Assembly: GCA_024760905.1 (NCBI GenBank)
Contig: CM045745.1
Span: 16,607,282 to 16,671,281, forward strand
Reading direction: 5' to 3'
Length of the DNA: 64,000 nt
Source of the DNA: Plotosus lineatus
Lineage: Eukaryota; Chordata; Actinopteri; Siluriformes; Plotosidae
The number at the start of each line of letters is the position of its first letter. Positions within the stretch are counted from its first letter, which is position 1. The translations under genes were made by a program, and so were the position numbers. The notes under the pieces were generated by a model. It was not told where the DNA came from. It searched no databases and was given only the letters and a program-made list of their open reading frames with translations. This document shows positions 18,471 through 29,865 of the stretch, piece by piece.

Positions 18471-18587
18471 CCAACAGGAAAATAAGTAGAGTGGGTACTC
18501 CCTTACAAAGGCTCAAAATTGGAAGGCGATACGAATAATAGAGGAGTAGGAATTTTAGTGCCAACTGTCCACAACACCACAATCACT

Positions 18588-18596
18588 ACCACCATC

Positions 18597-18627
<31 letters not shown>

Positions 18628-18630
18628 GCA
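18588..18630 (+). repeat. (ACC)n-(AAC)n microsatellite
   Basis: Runs of ACC followed by AAC triplets. Confidence 0.8.
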
Positions 18631-18860
18631 AGGTGACAAAGAAGTTGATACCAGATATCCGGGATATGTCTGGTGTAAAATATTATTTGGTAGTAACAAA
18701 TCAACTCTTAAATCAACCGGTAAACAAGTAATAGCCAGGAAAGATTTTGCTGGTTCAGCATCAAGAATACTGACTCTGTACAAGAGGAAGCATCAAGATC
18801 AAGTGGTGCAGAAATCAGGCCTCCTTAGAACAACACTAAACTAAAACCTTAAAAGAGTCT

Positions 18861-19190
18861 TCTTTCTTCTTTTCCTTTCGGCTTTTCCCTTCAGGGGTCG
18901 CCACAGCAAATCATCTGCCTCCATCTCACCCTGTCCTCTGCATCTTCTTCTCTTACGCCAACGACCTTCGTGTCTTCCTTCACCACATCCATAAATTTCT
19001 TCTTTGGTCTTCCTCTAGTCCTTTTGCCTGGTAAGTCCAACCTCAGCATCCTACTACCAATATATTTACTATCCCTCCTCTGTACATGTCCAAACCATCT
19101 CAATCTAGCCTCTCTGACTTTGTCTCCAAAACATCTTACATGGGCTGTCCCTCTGATGTACTCTTTTCTGATACTCTTTTCTGATCCTGA
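18861..19190 (-). mobile_element. RTE-type LINE 3' fragment
   Basis: The minus frame 19103-18891 reads [30 protein letters not shown], then RWRQMICCGDP and stop, followed by the GGGGTCGCCACAGC complement and a GAA-rich tail near 18865. It is a 5'-truncated copy of the family at 12808. Confidence 0.85.
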
Positions 19191-20171
19191 AAACCTTAAG
19201 AGTTATAAAACCTTAAAAGAGTATGTCTCAAATTTAAATCAGCTATTTCCTCCCTGTCAATTCAAATACAGGTACATAAATATTTATTAATATTTAAAAT
19301 CTATGTAGAGTAGATATTTGATGTTCATTATCTTTCAGAAAAACGTTTTTTTTCCAATTATTTGTGCAACTGAAAAGGAAGTGCTCAGTGTACAGGAATT
19401 AAAGTGTGGGATTGAAGGATTGATCCATGTGCCCCTGGTGCCCCTCAGGGCTGTTTGAAATTCTCCTCTGCGACACAGAGGGGACAACATTCAGTCCTGT
19501 CACCCGGGTAAAACACTCTGACATTGTTCTCAGTGAGAGACAGAGAGTGGAAAAGAGGGGAGGGAGGTAAAAGATTGAGAGAGAATGAACCGGGGGAGGA
19601 GAAGAAGGTGAGATTACAAACTAGGCTTTGTTTCCATGAAGTACTTCTGAGAGAATTACCCTCATTTTAAGGCTAGAAATGAGCAGGAGAGAAAAGCAGA
19701 TAAGAGATAAGACGTGAATTTAAAGTGAAAAGACAAAGAGAGTAGAAAAGCAGCTGACAAAGCAGTGTTCATGTTGGTGAAATAACATGGCTGAACATTT
19801 CAGACAGCTAAGGGAAGTTGAAAGGAGATTTTTTTTTTTTCTTGGCTTAAGTAAATATAGGACACAGCAGGACATACTCGCCTCTTTCGCACACATCCAA
19901 TTTGTGAACTCTGTTATTAAGATTGGTTTTGTTATTTACACATTAAAGCTGCATATTATATTTTGATGTACCACCTTTAGCTTTGATTCAGGTCCATATT
20001 TGCTGTGGCCCTGTCCAGATTATCATTAATTTTTCACCAAGATCATACATTTATTACAGAAAAATCAAACCACAAGTCTTCTGCAGCACATCCCAATGAT
20101 TTTCAATAGGGTTAAAGGGGAAGTATTACGGTTGTTTAAAGAAATTAGCCTAAATATCATGATTAGTGATA
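19191..20171. other. No gene recognised
   Basis: Purine-rich patches near 19540-19760, otherwise AT-rich and unique-looking. No supported exon. Confidence 0.4.
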
Positions 20172-20179
20172 TTAAACAA

Positions 20180-20182
<3 letters not shown>

Positions 20183-20261
<79 letters not shown>

Positions 20262-20506
20262 CCCCCTCAGTGGAGCTAACTGGGTTATCAAAGGCCGGCC
20301 ATGTCTCTCACTGTCTATGGTGTGAAGCATGTAAAAGAACCATTGCTGACTTTCGACAAGAGTAGGCTGCAAAGCCGTCAGCGTGTTTCCGCCCTGCGAT
20401 GGCCTGGCGAGCTGTCCAGTGTGTACTCGCCCGAAGTTGGCTGGGATGGGCACCAGCCTCCCCCTCGACCCAGATTAGGATTAAGCGGGTACAGAAAATG
20501 AACTGA

Positions 20507-20576
<70 letters not shown>
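20183..20576 (+). mobile_element. SINE family A (tail type 1) between two (AT)n tracts
   Basis: A head-less family A copy runs from about 20263 (GTGGAGCTAACTGGGTTATC) to 20505 (CAGAAAATGAACTGATGAT). It is embedded between pure (AT)n tracts at 20183-20258 and 20507-20576. The tail is L2-like (GAGCTGTCCAGTGTGTACTC). Confidence 0.8.
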
Positions 20577-20579
<3 letters not shown>

Positions 20580-20802
20580 TTTCTGGGTAGATCCTTCTGG
20601 AGGAGAGTGCTCAATACTTTTTGGTAGAGCAAATAACAATAAGGCGATTATAGAATCTTATAGAATTCTTCTATAATCACCTGAAGAGAGAGGATGGTTT
20701 CACCACCCCTCGAAACAGATCTGTAGTGATAAATGGAGTTTCAATAGAAAGTCTTTGTCATGTCCTTTTATTTTATTTATATATATATGATTTATATTAA
20801 AT

Positions 20803-21009
20803 CAGAGGTGCTCAATCCTGCTCCTGGACATCTACCTTCCAAATTACTTTATCTCCAACCCTCCTAATGTGGCCCATGTGACATGTAAGATCCAGTCAGG
20901 TCTTAAGACATTTCAAAGTTCTTGATTGGATGGTTAGGCGGGCATGATTAGGGTTGGAGCAAATTCCTTCTGGAAGGTAGATCTCCAGGAGCAGGATTGA
21001 GCACCCCTG
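20803..21009. mobile_element. hAT-type foldback MITE with 8-bp TSD
   Basis: Termini CAGAGGTGCTCAATCCTGCT and its inverse AGCAGGATTGAGCACCCCTG bound a 207-bp near-palindrome. The 8-bp duplication tattaaat occurs at 20795-20802 and 21010-21017. Size, TIR and TSD fit a nonautonomous hAT element. Confidence 0.88.
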
Positions 21010-21024
21010 TATTAAATCATTACT

Positions 21025-21401
21025 TCTTCTTTCTTCTTCTTTTTCTTTCTGCTGTTCCCTTTCAGGGGTCGCCACAGCAAATCATCTGCCACCAAATGAC
21101 TCGCGTATTCGATTTGACATAGGTTTTTATTCCGGATGCCCTTCCTGATCAACCCTTTAACAAGGGGCAGAAACACGTCGGCGGCTTTGCAGCTACTCTT
21201 GTCGAAAGTCAGCAATGTTTTTTTTTTTTTTACACGAACCTCTCACCACAGACAGTGAGAGACATGGGTCGGCCTTTGATAACCCATTTAGCTGCACTGG
21301 GGGAGACAGTGACAACCTTGTGAAGAGTGGGCCTCGATCCCCCAACCCTAGGATCAGTGATCAAGCACATTTTACCACCAGGCCACCACTGCCCACCATA
21401 C
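21025..21401 (-). mobile_element. SINE family A, tail type 2, with 12-bp TSD
   Basis: The minus strand reads head, body and a tail ending CAGATGATTTGCTGTGGCGA, CCCCTGAAAGGGAA and a GAA-rich end. Direct repeats taaatcattact flank it (21013-21024 and 21402-21413). Its target overlaps the right TSD of the adjacent hAT MITE, so this insertion is the younger one. Confidence 0.85.
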
Positions 21402-21617
21402 TAAATCATTACTATGGATGGAAATTTGGTTTTTGAAGGATACTACATATATTGGGTTCATACCTTAATTCTGTTGTGGATTTGCAATGAGATCTAAGTT
21501 CAGCACAAGATTTCAGAAAACCCATGTTGTAATCCAGCTGCCCCAACTTCAGCTCAAAACGGCTCATATTGATTTGCAAGGTGAATGGCTATTTAACACA
21601 TACTGTACTGACAAGTG

Positions 21618-21947
21618 GGGGCAGTGGTGGTCAAGTGGTATAAGGCACCGGACCGCTGATCCAAAGGTTGGGGGTTCGAGTCCCACTCTCCACAAGGTTG
21701 TCACTGTCCCCCCAAGTGCAGCTAATTGGGTTATCAAAGGCCGGCCATGTCTCTCACTGTCTCACTGCATGTAAAAGAACCATTGCTGACTTTCGACAAG
21801 AGTAGGCTGCAAAGCCGTCAGCGTGTTTCCGCCCTGCGATGGCCTGGCGAGCTGTCCAGGGTGTACTCTGCCCTCGCCCTGAGTTGGCTGGGATGGGCCA
21901 ACCAGCCTCCCCGCGACCCTAATTAGGATGAAGCAGTTACAGAAAAA
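21618..21947 (+). mobile_element. SINE family A, complete, tail type 1, with 14-bp TSD
   Basis: Full plus-strand copy: tRNA-like head (GGCAGTGGTGGTCAAGTGGT, box-B-like GGTTCGAGTCCC), body, L2-like tail (GAGTTGGCTGGGATGGGC ... ATTAGGATGAAGC). It is flanked by tgtactgacaagtg at 21604-21617 and 21948-21961. This is the best reference for tail type 1. Confidence 0.92.
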
Positions 21948-22134
21948 TGTACTGACAAGTGCTTTTGGACATTCCTGGAATATCGAAATGACTTTTGGAA
22001 CTAAATTTGGGTAAATATGATGATATAGCTCCTTTCATGTCTGTGGTGTCAATTCACATTTCATATGAAAAGGATTTCTCCTGCTTCTTTCACAGACTGT
22101 GCCTGATTTAACATAAAATAAATTCTTTACCATA

Positions 22135-22740
22135 TAAAGTTGTTGACTGGTTGTGAGGGCACCCTGAAAAGTGTTCCAAGTGTCCTCGCCTTACGCCCAG
22201 AGTCGGTTCAGATTGGCTCCAACTTCCCTGTGACCCAAAGTAGGATAGGTGATACAGATAATGAGTAATGTTGCTGTGCTTTGAGCTGACCAACTGAAGC
22301 TTCCCCAGATCCTAATACTGCCTCCAAAGGTTTGTACAGTGGCCACTAGACATGATGGGTACATCGCTTCACATACTTCCCTTCTTACCCTGTAGAGTCA
22401 ATCTTGACACATTAGCTCACATTGACCTTCCTCTATTTATTATTTTTTTTAACTATGACCATGAGATTCATCCACCAGCTTGACTGTTAATTATAAAGTA
22501 TTCACTGCATCAGTTTGGCTTAATAGAGCCGTTGCCATCTGAACATATTAACTGCAATAATTATCCAATCAAGGTCTTTAAAGTATTTTCATCTTATGAA
22601 TCACTTTAACTTTTATTAGGGTCGTGGTGAAGCTGAAGCCCATACCAGTCGTCTCTGGGCAAAGCTCGCCAGTCTATAACGGGGCCTCCACAGACACACA
22701 ACCATTTATTCTCACACTCACTCCTAGGCCAAGAATTAAT
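22135..22740 (+). mobile_element. Diverged L2-tail-type repeat fragments
   Basis: Two pieces (22135-22270 and 22615-22740) show the TTGGCTCCAAC...CCCTGTGACCC and GCTCGCCAGTCTATAAC type motifs of the common fish repeat. Sequence between them is not recognised. Confidence 0.4.
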
Positions 22741-22839
22741 CAATAATATCTAATTAGCTTGATAGCCTGATGTGCTGCCCATGCCTTACTAGTTTAGTGT
22801 CGTATGGCTACACCTCCAGATTATGTTTATCTATTCAGG

Positions 22840-23690
22840 TCGTCAGTTCATCATCTGCTTTCTGAGCCGATGCATAGCCGCCTTCCAGTGTTGTCATTGG
22901 ACAATTTAGAATGATATGTTCTGTTGTTTCAGGAGCGCTGTTACACCGAGGGCAGGCAGGGGAGTTCTTTAGTTTCCATTTGTGCATCGTGTGGGCAGTC
23001 TTTGCATGTCTTGTTCTGATTCTGTTGGTTACTACCCAGTGTTTTTGTTTAAGAGTTTTGAAGCCAGGAAGGGGTTGAGTCGGATCATCTATCTCATTCC
23101 CACCTGTTGGAACATTTCCTTCCCATTCTGTTCTCCATGCTTCTGTTGGATCAAAGTCTTCAAGCTCTGCTTGGTAGAAATGTTTCTTGACTTGAGTCTT
23201 GAGGTTGTTGGGGCATTTATGTATACTTGTTTCAGAGGTATATCATCTGCCATGCCTTTAAGCCTTTTAAGCATTTTCCGAGTTGCGTCTTCCCTTCTAA
23301 TGTGGGGTGGTGCAATTGAACTCACAACTGGAAGCCACTGGGTCGGTGTTGACTGGAGGCACCCTCCGATGGTTCGCATTGACCTCCTCAGCTTAGTATT
23401 GATAAGTTTTGTGTGTGAACTTCTGATCCACATAGGGGCGCAATATTCAGCAGCAGTACTGAAGCATAAGGCCAAGGTTGATGTTCGCAGAACGGTTTGA
23501 GATACACCCCATGTGGTTCTTGTAAGCTTTCTTAGAATGCAGTTTCTTTTTGTGATCTTGTTGGGGCATCCTTCAAGATGTTTACGGTAGGTGAGCTGTC
23601 TGTCGAGGGTAATGCCTAAGTATTTGGGGTTTATATCTACTGGCAAAACCTTGTCTTTGACATGGATGTTAAGTGTTTTTTACGCCTAGT
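22840..23690 (-). mobile_element. Jockey-like LINE reverse-transcriptase C-terminal fragment
   Basis: The minus frame 23646-23089 shows KYLGITLDRQLTYRKHL, then a thumb-like region with CFSTAAEYCAPMWIRSSH and TQWLPVVSSIAPPHIRR. Further downstream, in a shifted frame, it shows RHAKTAHTMHKWKLKNSPAC and the C-terminal cysteine/histidine motif CNSAPETTEHIILNC. The order matches jockey-related non-LTR polymerases. It is frameshifted and truncated. Confidence 0.75.
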
Positions 23691-23768
23691 GATTGTTGAG
23701 ATGAAATACAGTAAAGTACCTTTCTGTACTTCATTGAGTAAATACTGCTGGAAATATATCTTATAATA

Positions 23769-24242
23769 CAGTGGTACCTCACTTTAGTCTCACCAAACAA
23801 AAAATGCAGCTTACGAAATGCATTTTCCTAAAATTTTTTTGTCTCTGTATATGAAACAAGTTCATGTTACGAAAGCGCCATCTTAAAACATCAAACGCGC
23901 CATTGAAACATTCAAACAATGCACAAGCTGCTCTCCCATCAATGACGTTCAAACATCCCGCCCCGCTGACCTCCCATTGGCTAGGAGGGATGACGCAGCT
24001 CCCACTTATTGGCGATCTCCCAACATACCACCCCACTGGCCTCCCATTGGCTAGGAGGGATGATGCAGCTCACTCCCATTGGCTATTACGGAGCTGAATC
24101 TACCATGATGCCTTTCATGTAAAGGACAGAGTTACTGTTGTTTTATGCTTTATTTCTTGACTCAGGCTTTTAACCTTCCATAAAAATTTGTAAGATTATA
24201 GCTCTGCTAAGAAGACATGGTCAACACACACATACACACACA

Positions 24243-24298
<56 letters not shown>

Positions 24299-24550
24299 TG
24301 TGATTTCCGGTGCGGGTGAGAAGAAGAAATGGGCTCGAGTCAATATGGCCAAACCTGTCTACCATCGGTACGATATTGAAGCAGAAGGAGGTCTTAAAAG
24401 TTATGCCAAAGTATTAAAGTTAGGGGGTAGTATTGGGAGCCTTGGAACGAATCACACGTTTTACATGTAAAATGCAGTTCAATTTACGAATAATGCCGTT
24501 TACGAAAAAGGCTCTGGAAGGGATTCATTTCATAAAGTGAGGTACCACTG
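23769..24550. mobile_element. Tigger/pogo-like transposon, internally deleted
   Basis: TIRs CAGTGGTACCTCACTTTA (23769) and its inverse ending at 24550, flanked by TA on both sides. Inside are a repeated CCATTGGCTAGGAGGGATGA segment, a (CA)n tract (about 24226-24296) and a degraded transposase helix-turn-helix piece near 24365-24400. It is the same subfamily as 57468-58087. Confidence 0.85.
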
Positions 24551-24628
24551 TAATCCTAATTAAGATCACGACACCCATCTAGTCCGGGCGAGAGCAAGTT
24601 CCTATAATGTAAATGGTTTATATAATAT

Positions 24629-24868
24629 AATAACGGACGCCTCCCTGGTGTGGTGTTTCGGGCATGTCCAACCAGGAAGAGACCCCGGGGTCGACCTAGA
24701 ACACGCCGGAGGGACTATGTCTCTTGGCTTGTCTGGGTCCGCCTCGGTGTCCCCCCGGAAGAGTTGGAGGAGGTGGCTGGGGAGAGGGACGTCTGGACCT
24801 CTTTGCTTAGGTTGCTGCCCCCGCGACCCGACCCCGGACTTTGCGGAAGACGATGATGATGATGATAT
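24629..24868 (+). mobile_element. Rex3 LINE 3' end
   Basis: TTTCGGGCATGTCCAACCAG, AGAGACCCCGGGG, GGAGGGACTATGTCTCTTGG and GCTGCCCCCGCGACCCGACC are hallmark Rex3 3' sequences, closed by the typical (GATG)n-like tail at about 24850. Rex3 is specific to fish genomes, so this also supports the taxonomic call. Confidence 0.88.
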
Positions 24869-24878
24869 ATTCATTCAT

Positions 24879-25183
24879 TCATTTTCAGAACCGCTTAATT
24901 ATAATTGGGGTTGTGGGGAGGCTAGCGTTCATCAGCCAATTCTGCACGATGGCAGGCTACACCCTGGACAGCTTGCCAGGCCATCGCAGTGCCAACACTC
25001 TCACAATCATTTATACTCTGACTCACATCCGGGGTAATTTGGAACAGCCACTTAACGTACTGTGCATTTTTTTGGACTGTGGGAGGAAACCTGAATACCC
25101 AGGGAAACCCACACAAACACGGGGAGAACATGCAAACTCCACATAGAAATGTCAAAGCCGGGAATCAAACCCAGGACCATCTT
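24879..25183 (-). mobile_element. Interspersed repeat (L2-tail / SINE family B body)
   Basis: TTTTCAGAACCGCTTAATTA, CTACACCCTGGACAGC, GACTGTGGGAGGAAACCTG and CGGGGAGAACATGCAAACTC, ending in GGGAATCAAACCCAGGACC, an inverse tRNA-like box B. It is read as a reverse-oriented composite repeat. Confidence 0.6.
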
Positions 25184-25572
25184 ATGTATAACATAATATC
25201 ATAAGAATTATAATAATTTATAACATAAATACATTTTAAGTTCGTGAAAGTTAGAGTTAGGTTAAGGTTAGTGCTAGACAAGTGTAAGTGATGGGTAAGG
25301 GCTTGGCAAGTGGTCTGCGTGGATAGGATTACGGTAAGTCTCCAGGAAATGAATGCAAGTATGTACTGTCTACTTCAAATTGTATCATTTAAAAACAAAT
25401 ATAGACAAATAAGGTCAGTTAACAAAATTAATTGTAACCTATGTCATCTATGTTTTGTATATATTATAATCTTTAACCTGTATTGTTTGGAATACAGCAA
25501 TAAAACAATTTTGCCATTACTATGTAATATTCACTTCAACCAATAAAATATTAAATTCCAACGTATATCAAA
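25184..25572. other. No gene recognised
   Basis: AT-rich, no supported feature. Confidence 0.4.
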
Positions 25573-25912
25573 AATGGCGGCATGGTGGTGTAGTGGTTAG
25601 CATGTCCGCCTCACAACAAGAAGGCCTGGGTTCGATTCCCGGCCTGGGTGTTTCTGTGTGGAGTTTGCATGTTCTCCCTGTGCGTGCGTGGGTTTCCTCC
25701 GGGTGCTCCGGTTTCCTCCCACAATCCAAAGAATGCACAGTAGGTTCATTGGCTGTTCTAAATTGCCCGTAGGTTCGCATCGTGCAGAAGGCAATGGCAA
25801 ACCACTGCACTAATCCTGCCAAGAAAACCTCCATGAAGATGATAACCAGGGCGTTATCCTTCATGGCGGGTCGCCAATGGTCGTCCTACGACTCAGGCAC
25901 TAGATAGATAGA
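25573..25912 (+). mobile_element. tRNA-derived SINE family B, near-complete
   Basis: Head GGCGGCATGGTGGTGTAGTG, GTTAGCATGTCCGCCTCAC and box-B-like GGGTTCGATTCCC, followed by the GTTTGCATGTTCTCCCTGTG body and a 3' part ending in (TAGA)n. This is the best copy of family B here. Confidence 0.8.
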
Positions 25913-26336
25913 TATCAAAAATGCATGTTCTAATACACAAATAAAAGATGTTATGTCCTGTATATCCTGAAAGGAAAATAGAGCAATACTGCAGCTTTCA
26001 GGGGTTTTACCCTCCCTCTAACGGAGACAAAAACAAAAGGCAGAAAAACATCCCTCTTGAAGGACCAATCTAGTCCATTCTAGTTTTTATTTATTTTGTT
26101 TATTCCTTTGAAGCTGAATTTAGACAGCAGGATCAGGCAGGCTATGACGGCTCCATTGTAACCCCCGTTGAGTATCTCTGTAAAGCTCTACATCCCCTGC
26201 TGCGCCATGAGAAAAAATAAACTATGCTTAATTTTTTTTTTCAAAGTCTGATTATGTGGAAGGATAATAGAGAATGGCTACATATGGGAATGAAGAATGG
26301 TTTGAAGGAGAATGTGTTTATCCTGTGACGAGGGGG

Positions 26337-26695
26337 AAATTATAGGGAGAAGGTTGTTGCAGAGTGAGGATTATGTATGGAGTTGCGTGGCCATGGAATG
26401 GACACGGCATGAAAATCCCAATAATCACTAAAATAAAAAGGGAAGGTTACACCCTGAGCAGTACACCAGACCATCACAGGGCAACAAGCACAATCACTCA
26501 CGTCCATATTTATGGGGCAATATGGAAAATCCAATGTGTATGCTCGTAGCTTGTGGGAGGAAGCCAGAATACACAGAGGAAATCCACACAAGCACAATGA
26601 GAACATGCTAACATTACCTAAAAACACCCTTGCCGAGCCCAGATCTCAAACCCAGAACCTTTTGCTGTGAGACAGACAAGATAACCACTGGGTCA
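26337..26695 (-). mobile_element. SINE family B, reverse, diverged
   Basis: Reverse-oriented body (TTGTGGGAGGAAGCCAGAAT, GAGAACATGC) ending in an inverse head (CTCAAACCCAGAACC ... AACCACTGGGTCACC). Confidence 0.6.
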
Positions 26696-26867
26696 CCTTT
26701 TTAAATAGCTTATTTATGTGTTTATTATTGTTTGTCATCATCATTATCATTATTAAACATTACAGAGACAGGTCAGATGAGCTCCCGTTGCACTGAGCAA
26801 CTCAAAAGTTTTCGTACCCACTGTAGTGTATCAATAGAACAAGATCAAGCCTAATTTTTGAGATGCA

Positions 26868-27530
26868 CTTGTATCTTCTTCTTCTTTTCCTTTCGGCTGT
26901 TCCCTTCAGGGGTCGCCACAGCAAACCATCCGCCTCCATCTCGCCCTGTGCTCTGCATCTTCTTCTCTTACTCCAATCACCTTCATGTCTTCCTTCACCA
27001 CATCCATAAATCTCTTCTTTGGTCTTCCTCTAGGCCAGTGGTTCTTAACCTGGGTTCGATCGAACCTTAGGGGTTCGGTGAGTCGGTCTCAGGGGTTCGG
27101 CGGAGCCTGTGCCATGGAGGTCAAGACACACCCGACTCATCATGTCAATTAGTGATGACACGCCCCGCTTGGCCATCACTGGCTGCAGATGATCACATTA
27201 CATTGCTTGGCCAAATCACTGATTTGCAGGTATATAATTTTTTGTGAGTTCATGCAGTGTTGGTTTTGTTCTTTGGACAAGGTCAAGTTCATGCATGGTT
27301 CATTTTGTGCACCAGTAAAAACATATACAGTACCTATCACTTCAATTTGTAAAAAATCATATTTTTATTTTTCACTGATGAAGGGTTCGGTGAATGTGCA
27401 TATGATACTGATGGGGTTCAGTTCCTCCAACAAGGTTAAGAACCACTGCTCTCGGCCTTCTGCCTGGTAGTTCCAACCTCAGCATCCTACTGCCAATATA
27501 CTCACTATCCCTGCTCTGTACGGAAACATA
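26868..27530 (-). mobile_element. RTE-type LINE 3' fragment, interrupted by a hAT element
   Basis: Minus-strand RTE 3' sequence (26870-27035) resumes at 27457-27530 with CTTCTGCCTGGTAGTTCCAA, exactly where the host sequence was split by the hAT element. The 3' GAA tail lies at about 26870. The polymerase part is truncated after about 230 bp of host sequence. Confidence 0.85.
27036..27448. mobile_element. hAT element (413 bp) nested in the LINE fragment
   Basis: Termini CAGTGGTTCTTAACCTGGGT and the inverse GGTTAAGAACCACTG. The 8-bp duplication is ctctaggc (27028-27035) versus ctctcggc (27449-27456), with one mismatch. The element splits the LINE fragment, so it arrived later. It is the same family as 29066-29857. 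Confidence 0.88.
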
Positions 27531-27561
27531 ACGGAAAGCATCCTAAAATAAAATGTATATA

Positions 27562-28374
27562 CAGTAAAACCTCGGCTGACGAACGCTTAAGCTCACGAAC
27601 TTTTCGCCTCAAGAACATTAAATTAGTGAGAATTTGACGAACTAGTCAAATGTCAAACTAGTCTGCTGACGAACTAGTTTTCGGCGGACGAACCAAACCA
27701 CGCGGTCGAACAGCGCCACGGTGGCGGCCACGAGAAGCTGACGCACGCTCACTGCGTCACAGTTCGTCACCCCCTTTCTTTGAGTGCGGAAGTGGTTTGT
27801 GTTTGATAGACATTTTGGACCATATTGAGTGTACTTTTGCTATTATGGGACCGAAAAAGACCCACCACAGGCGGAGATCATTGAAAAACACGAACGAGGT
27901 GTGCGTTTGTGTGACTCAGCGTCCCACTACCAGTACGCTAAGTCTACCATTGCTCCCATCCTTAAGAACAAGGAAGCTATTAAGGGTGCATGTGTGGCGA
28001 AGGGTGTTTCCAAACAGTAGGCGTTTCCAAACACGCCTTGCAAACAGTAAGTCCCTGCCTCCGTCCTCCTCCTCCCACTCCATTCCATCAAGCCATCAAC
28101 TACCATCACAAAGGTAAATAAAACCACTTTATTATACAGTACAGTTTATTTCTTTAATTACAATACAATAGCACATTTATTATACATAAAATAAGGTATA
28201 TTTTTGTGTAGTTTTAAGGCTTATTTAGTAGAAAATTATGTTTTATGGGGACCTGGGAACGGATTATTCTCATTTTAATGGTTTCTTATGGGAAATAAAT
28301 GTTCAGAAGACGAACTTTTCGCCTTACACACACTTTCTGGGAACCAATTATGTTCGTGAGCTGAGGTATCACTG
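27562..28374 (+). mobile_element. Tigger/pogo-like transposon with transposase remnant
   Basis: TIRs CAGTAAAACCTCGGCTGACG (27562) and the inverse GAGGTATCACTG ending at 28374, flanked by TA. Inside, the plus strand reads MGPKK and, after a frameshift, EIIEKHERGVRLCD, STIAPILKNKEAIKG and AKGVSKQ (27845-28016). These are the start codon region and the CENP-B-like helix-turn-helix of a Tigger transposase. The catalytic DDE domain is deleted. Confidence 0.85.
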
Positions 28375-28375
28375 T

Positions 28376-29057
28376 AGTTATAAATTTATATTGTTATTTT
28401 TTATAGATGTATTTCAAAAACAGGTCAGGCAAGGTCCATGTACTTCAAGCAGAGCGAAATGCTGTGTAGCTATAAACGTCCCTTTACTCGTCATCTTTAC
28501 TCTCAGTGATTATAGAAAGTTAAGTAGCCAGTAGCGGTGTGTTTTAAGCCCATTCAGAGTTGTATTATATATTATTTATTCATTAAGCATACAAAAGAAT
28601 ATTTCATGGTTTATTATTTCACTTCAGAGTGTGATAGTTGTCAAATGATGAATGTTCATTGTTTGATTCAAGCATCTTCCATTTGTTATAATGCTTTCAA
28701 TCTGAAGACAGTGGGCCAATGACAATGTGCTGTTCCTGTGTAGTGTATAACGATGTGCGTTATTTACAAGGAAAAGATGTGAGAAAATCTCATAATTAAT
28801 TTGAATCACTGGGACATTCGTTTATTGTTTCCTTACACTGACTGGTGGCTTAAATGACAAGATTGTGGCAAAAAAAAAAAAAAAAAACAGTTCAGCTTTA
28901 GGCCAACTGGGTATTTATGACTGTGCTTTGCCTCTTCTACAGTTTAAAAGGATATTGCATGTTATCAGCATGACAAAGGTTCTTCAGGGAAATGACTACA
29001 CTTTGAACTTAGTTTACAATCTCAAGTGAATAATTATTTATAACTATTTAAAAGAGC
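28376..29057. other. No gene recognised
   Basis: AT-rich with an A-tract at about 28870. Nothing supported. Confidence 0.4.
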
Positions 29058-29065
29058 TGCTATTT

Positions 29066-29857
29066 CAGTGGTTCTTAACCTTGTTGGCGGTACCGAACCC
29101 CACCAGTTTCATATGCTTTTTCACCGAACCCTTCTTTATTTAAAAATAAAATATGATTTTTTTTTTTTTTTTTTCAAGACAGAGGTTTGTACTGGGGCAC
29201 CAAACTGAACTGTGCATTACCATCACTGTGTTCAAAGAACAAAACCAATACAATGCACGAACTCCGCCCATCAAAACTACTTACATTTTTATGTGAGGTG
29301 TGCATCCGTGCACATCTGTGTGTGCGTGCGCGTCTGTAGTTGTGTGTATTTATATTTTATTTACATCGTATGCATTATTTTTGAATGTTTAATTGTTATT
29401 ATAACCATTTATAGCATTGAATGTGTATTTATTGATATCGTATACACATAGACATGTATGTATGTATACGTTAGTTAACGGGGGGTTGATCCCACTTCGC
29501 AAATCATGCAGAGAGGAAGCTGACTAGCATCACGTTCCGTTATATAGGTGAATCCGTGTAGTACATATTCGTCCGACCACTTTCTTTTTTTGCTCAACAC
29601 AGTAAGGATTAAAACGTTCAGGAAAAAAATCACACGACGTACCATCACGACAGTCACAAGTCGACTACTGAGCGCACCAAATTTCCTGCAGCACAGATTG
29701 GCCAGGCAATGTAGCGTGATCACCTGCAGCCAGTGATGGCCAAGCGGGGTGTGTCATCATGAATATGAGTCGGGTGTGTGACTTGACCGCCGCCGAACCC
29801 CTGAGACTGACTCACCGAACCCCTAGGGTTCGATCGAACCCAGGTTAAGAACCACTA
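29066..29857. mobile_element. hAT element (792 bp) with perfect 8-bp TSD
   Basis: Termini CAGTGGTTCTTAACCTTGTT and inverse GGTTAAGAACCACTA, flanked by tgctattt at 29058-29065 and 29858-29865. It shares termini and the GGGTTCGATCGAACCCAGG subterminal palindrome with 27036-27448. It carries an extra inner block (29268-29500) found also inside the unrelated element at 62139. Confidence 0.9.
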
Positions 29858-29865
29858 TGCTATTT

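Noticed and set aside
21618..21690. Possible tRNA gene
   Set aside because: Box A- and B-like sequences are present but no clover-leaf or 3' acceptor pairing, and the same head recurs at many loci joined to the SINE body.
22982..23500. Plus-strand frame of 172 codons with hydrophobic stretches
   Set aside because: Opposite strand of the jockey-like LINE fragment, which has the recognisable motifs.
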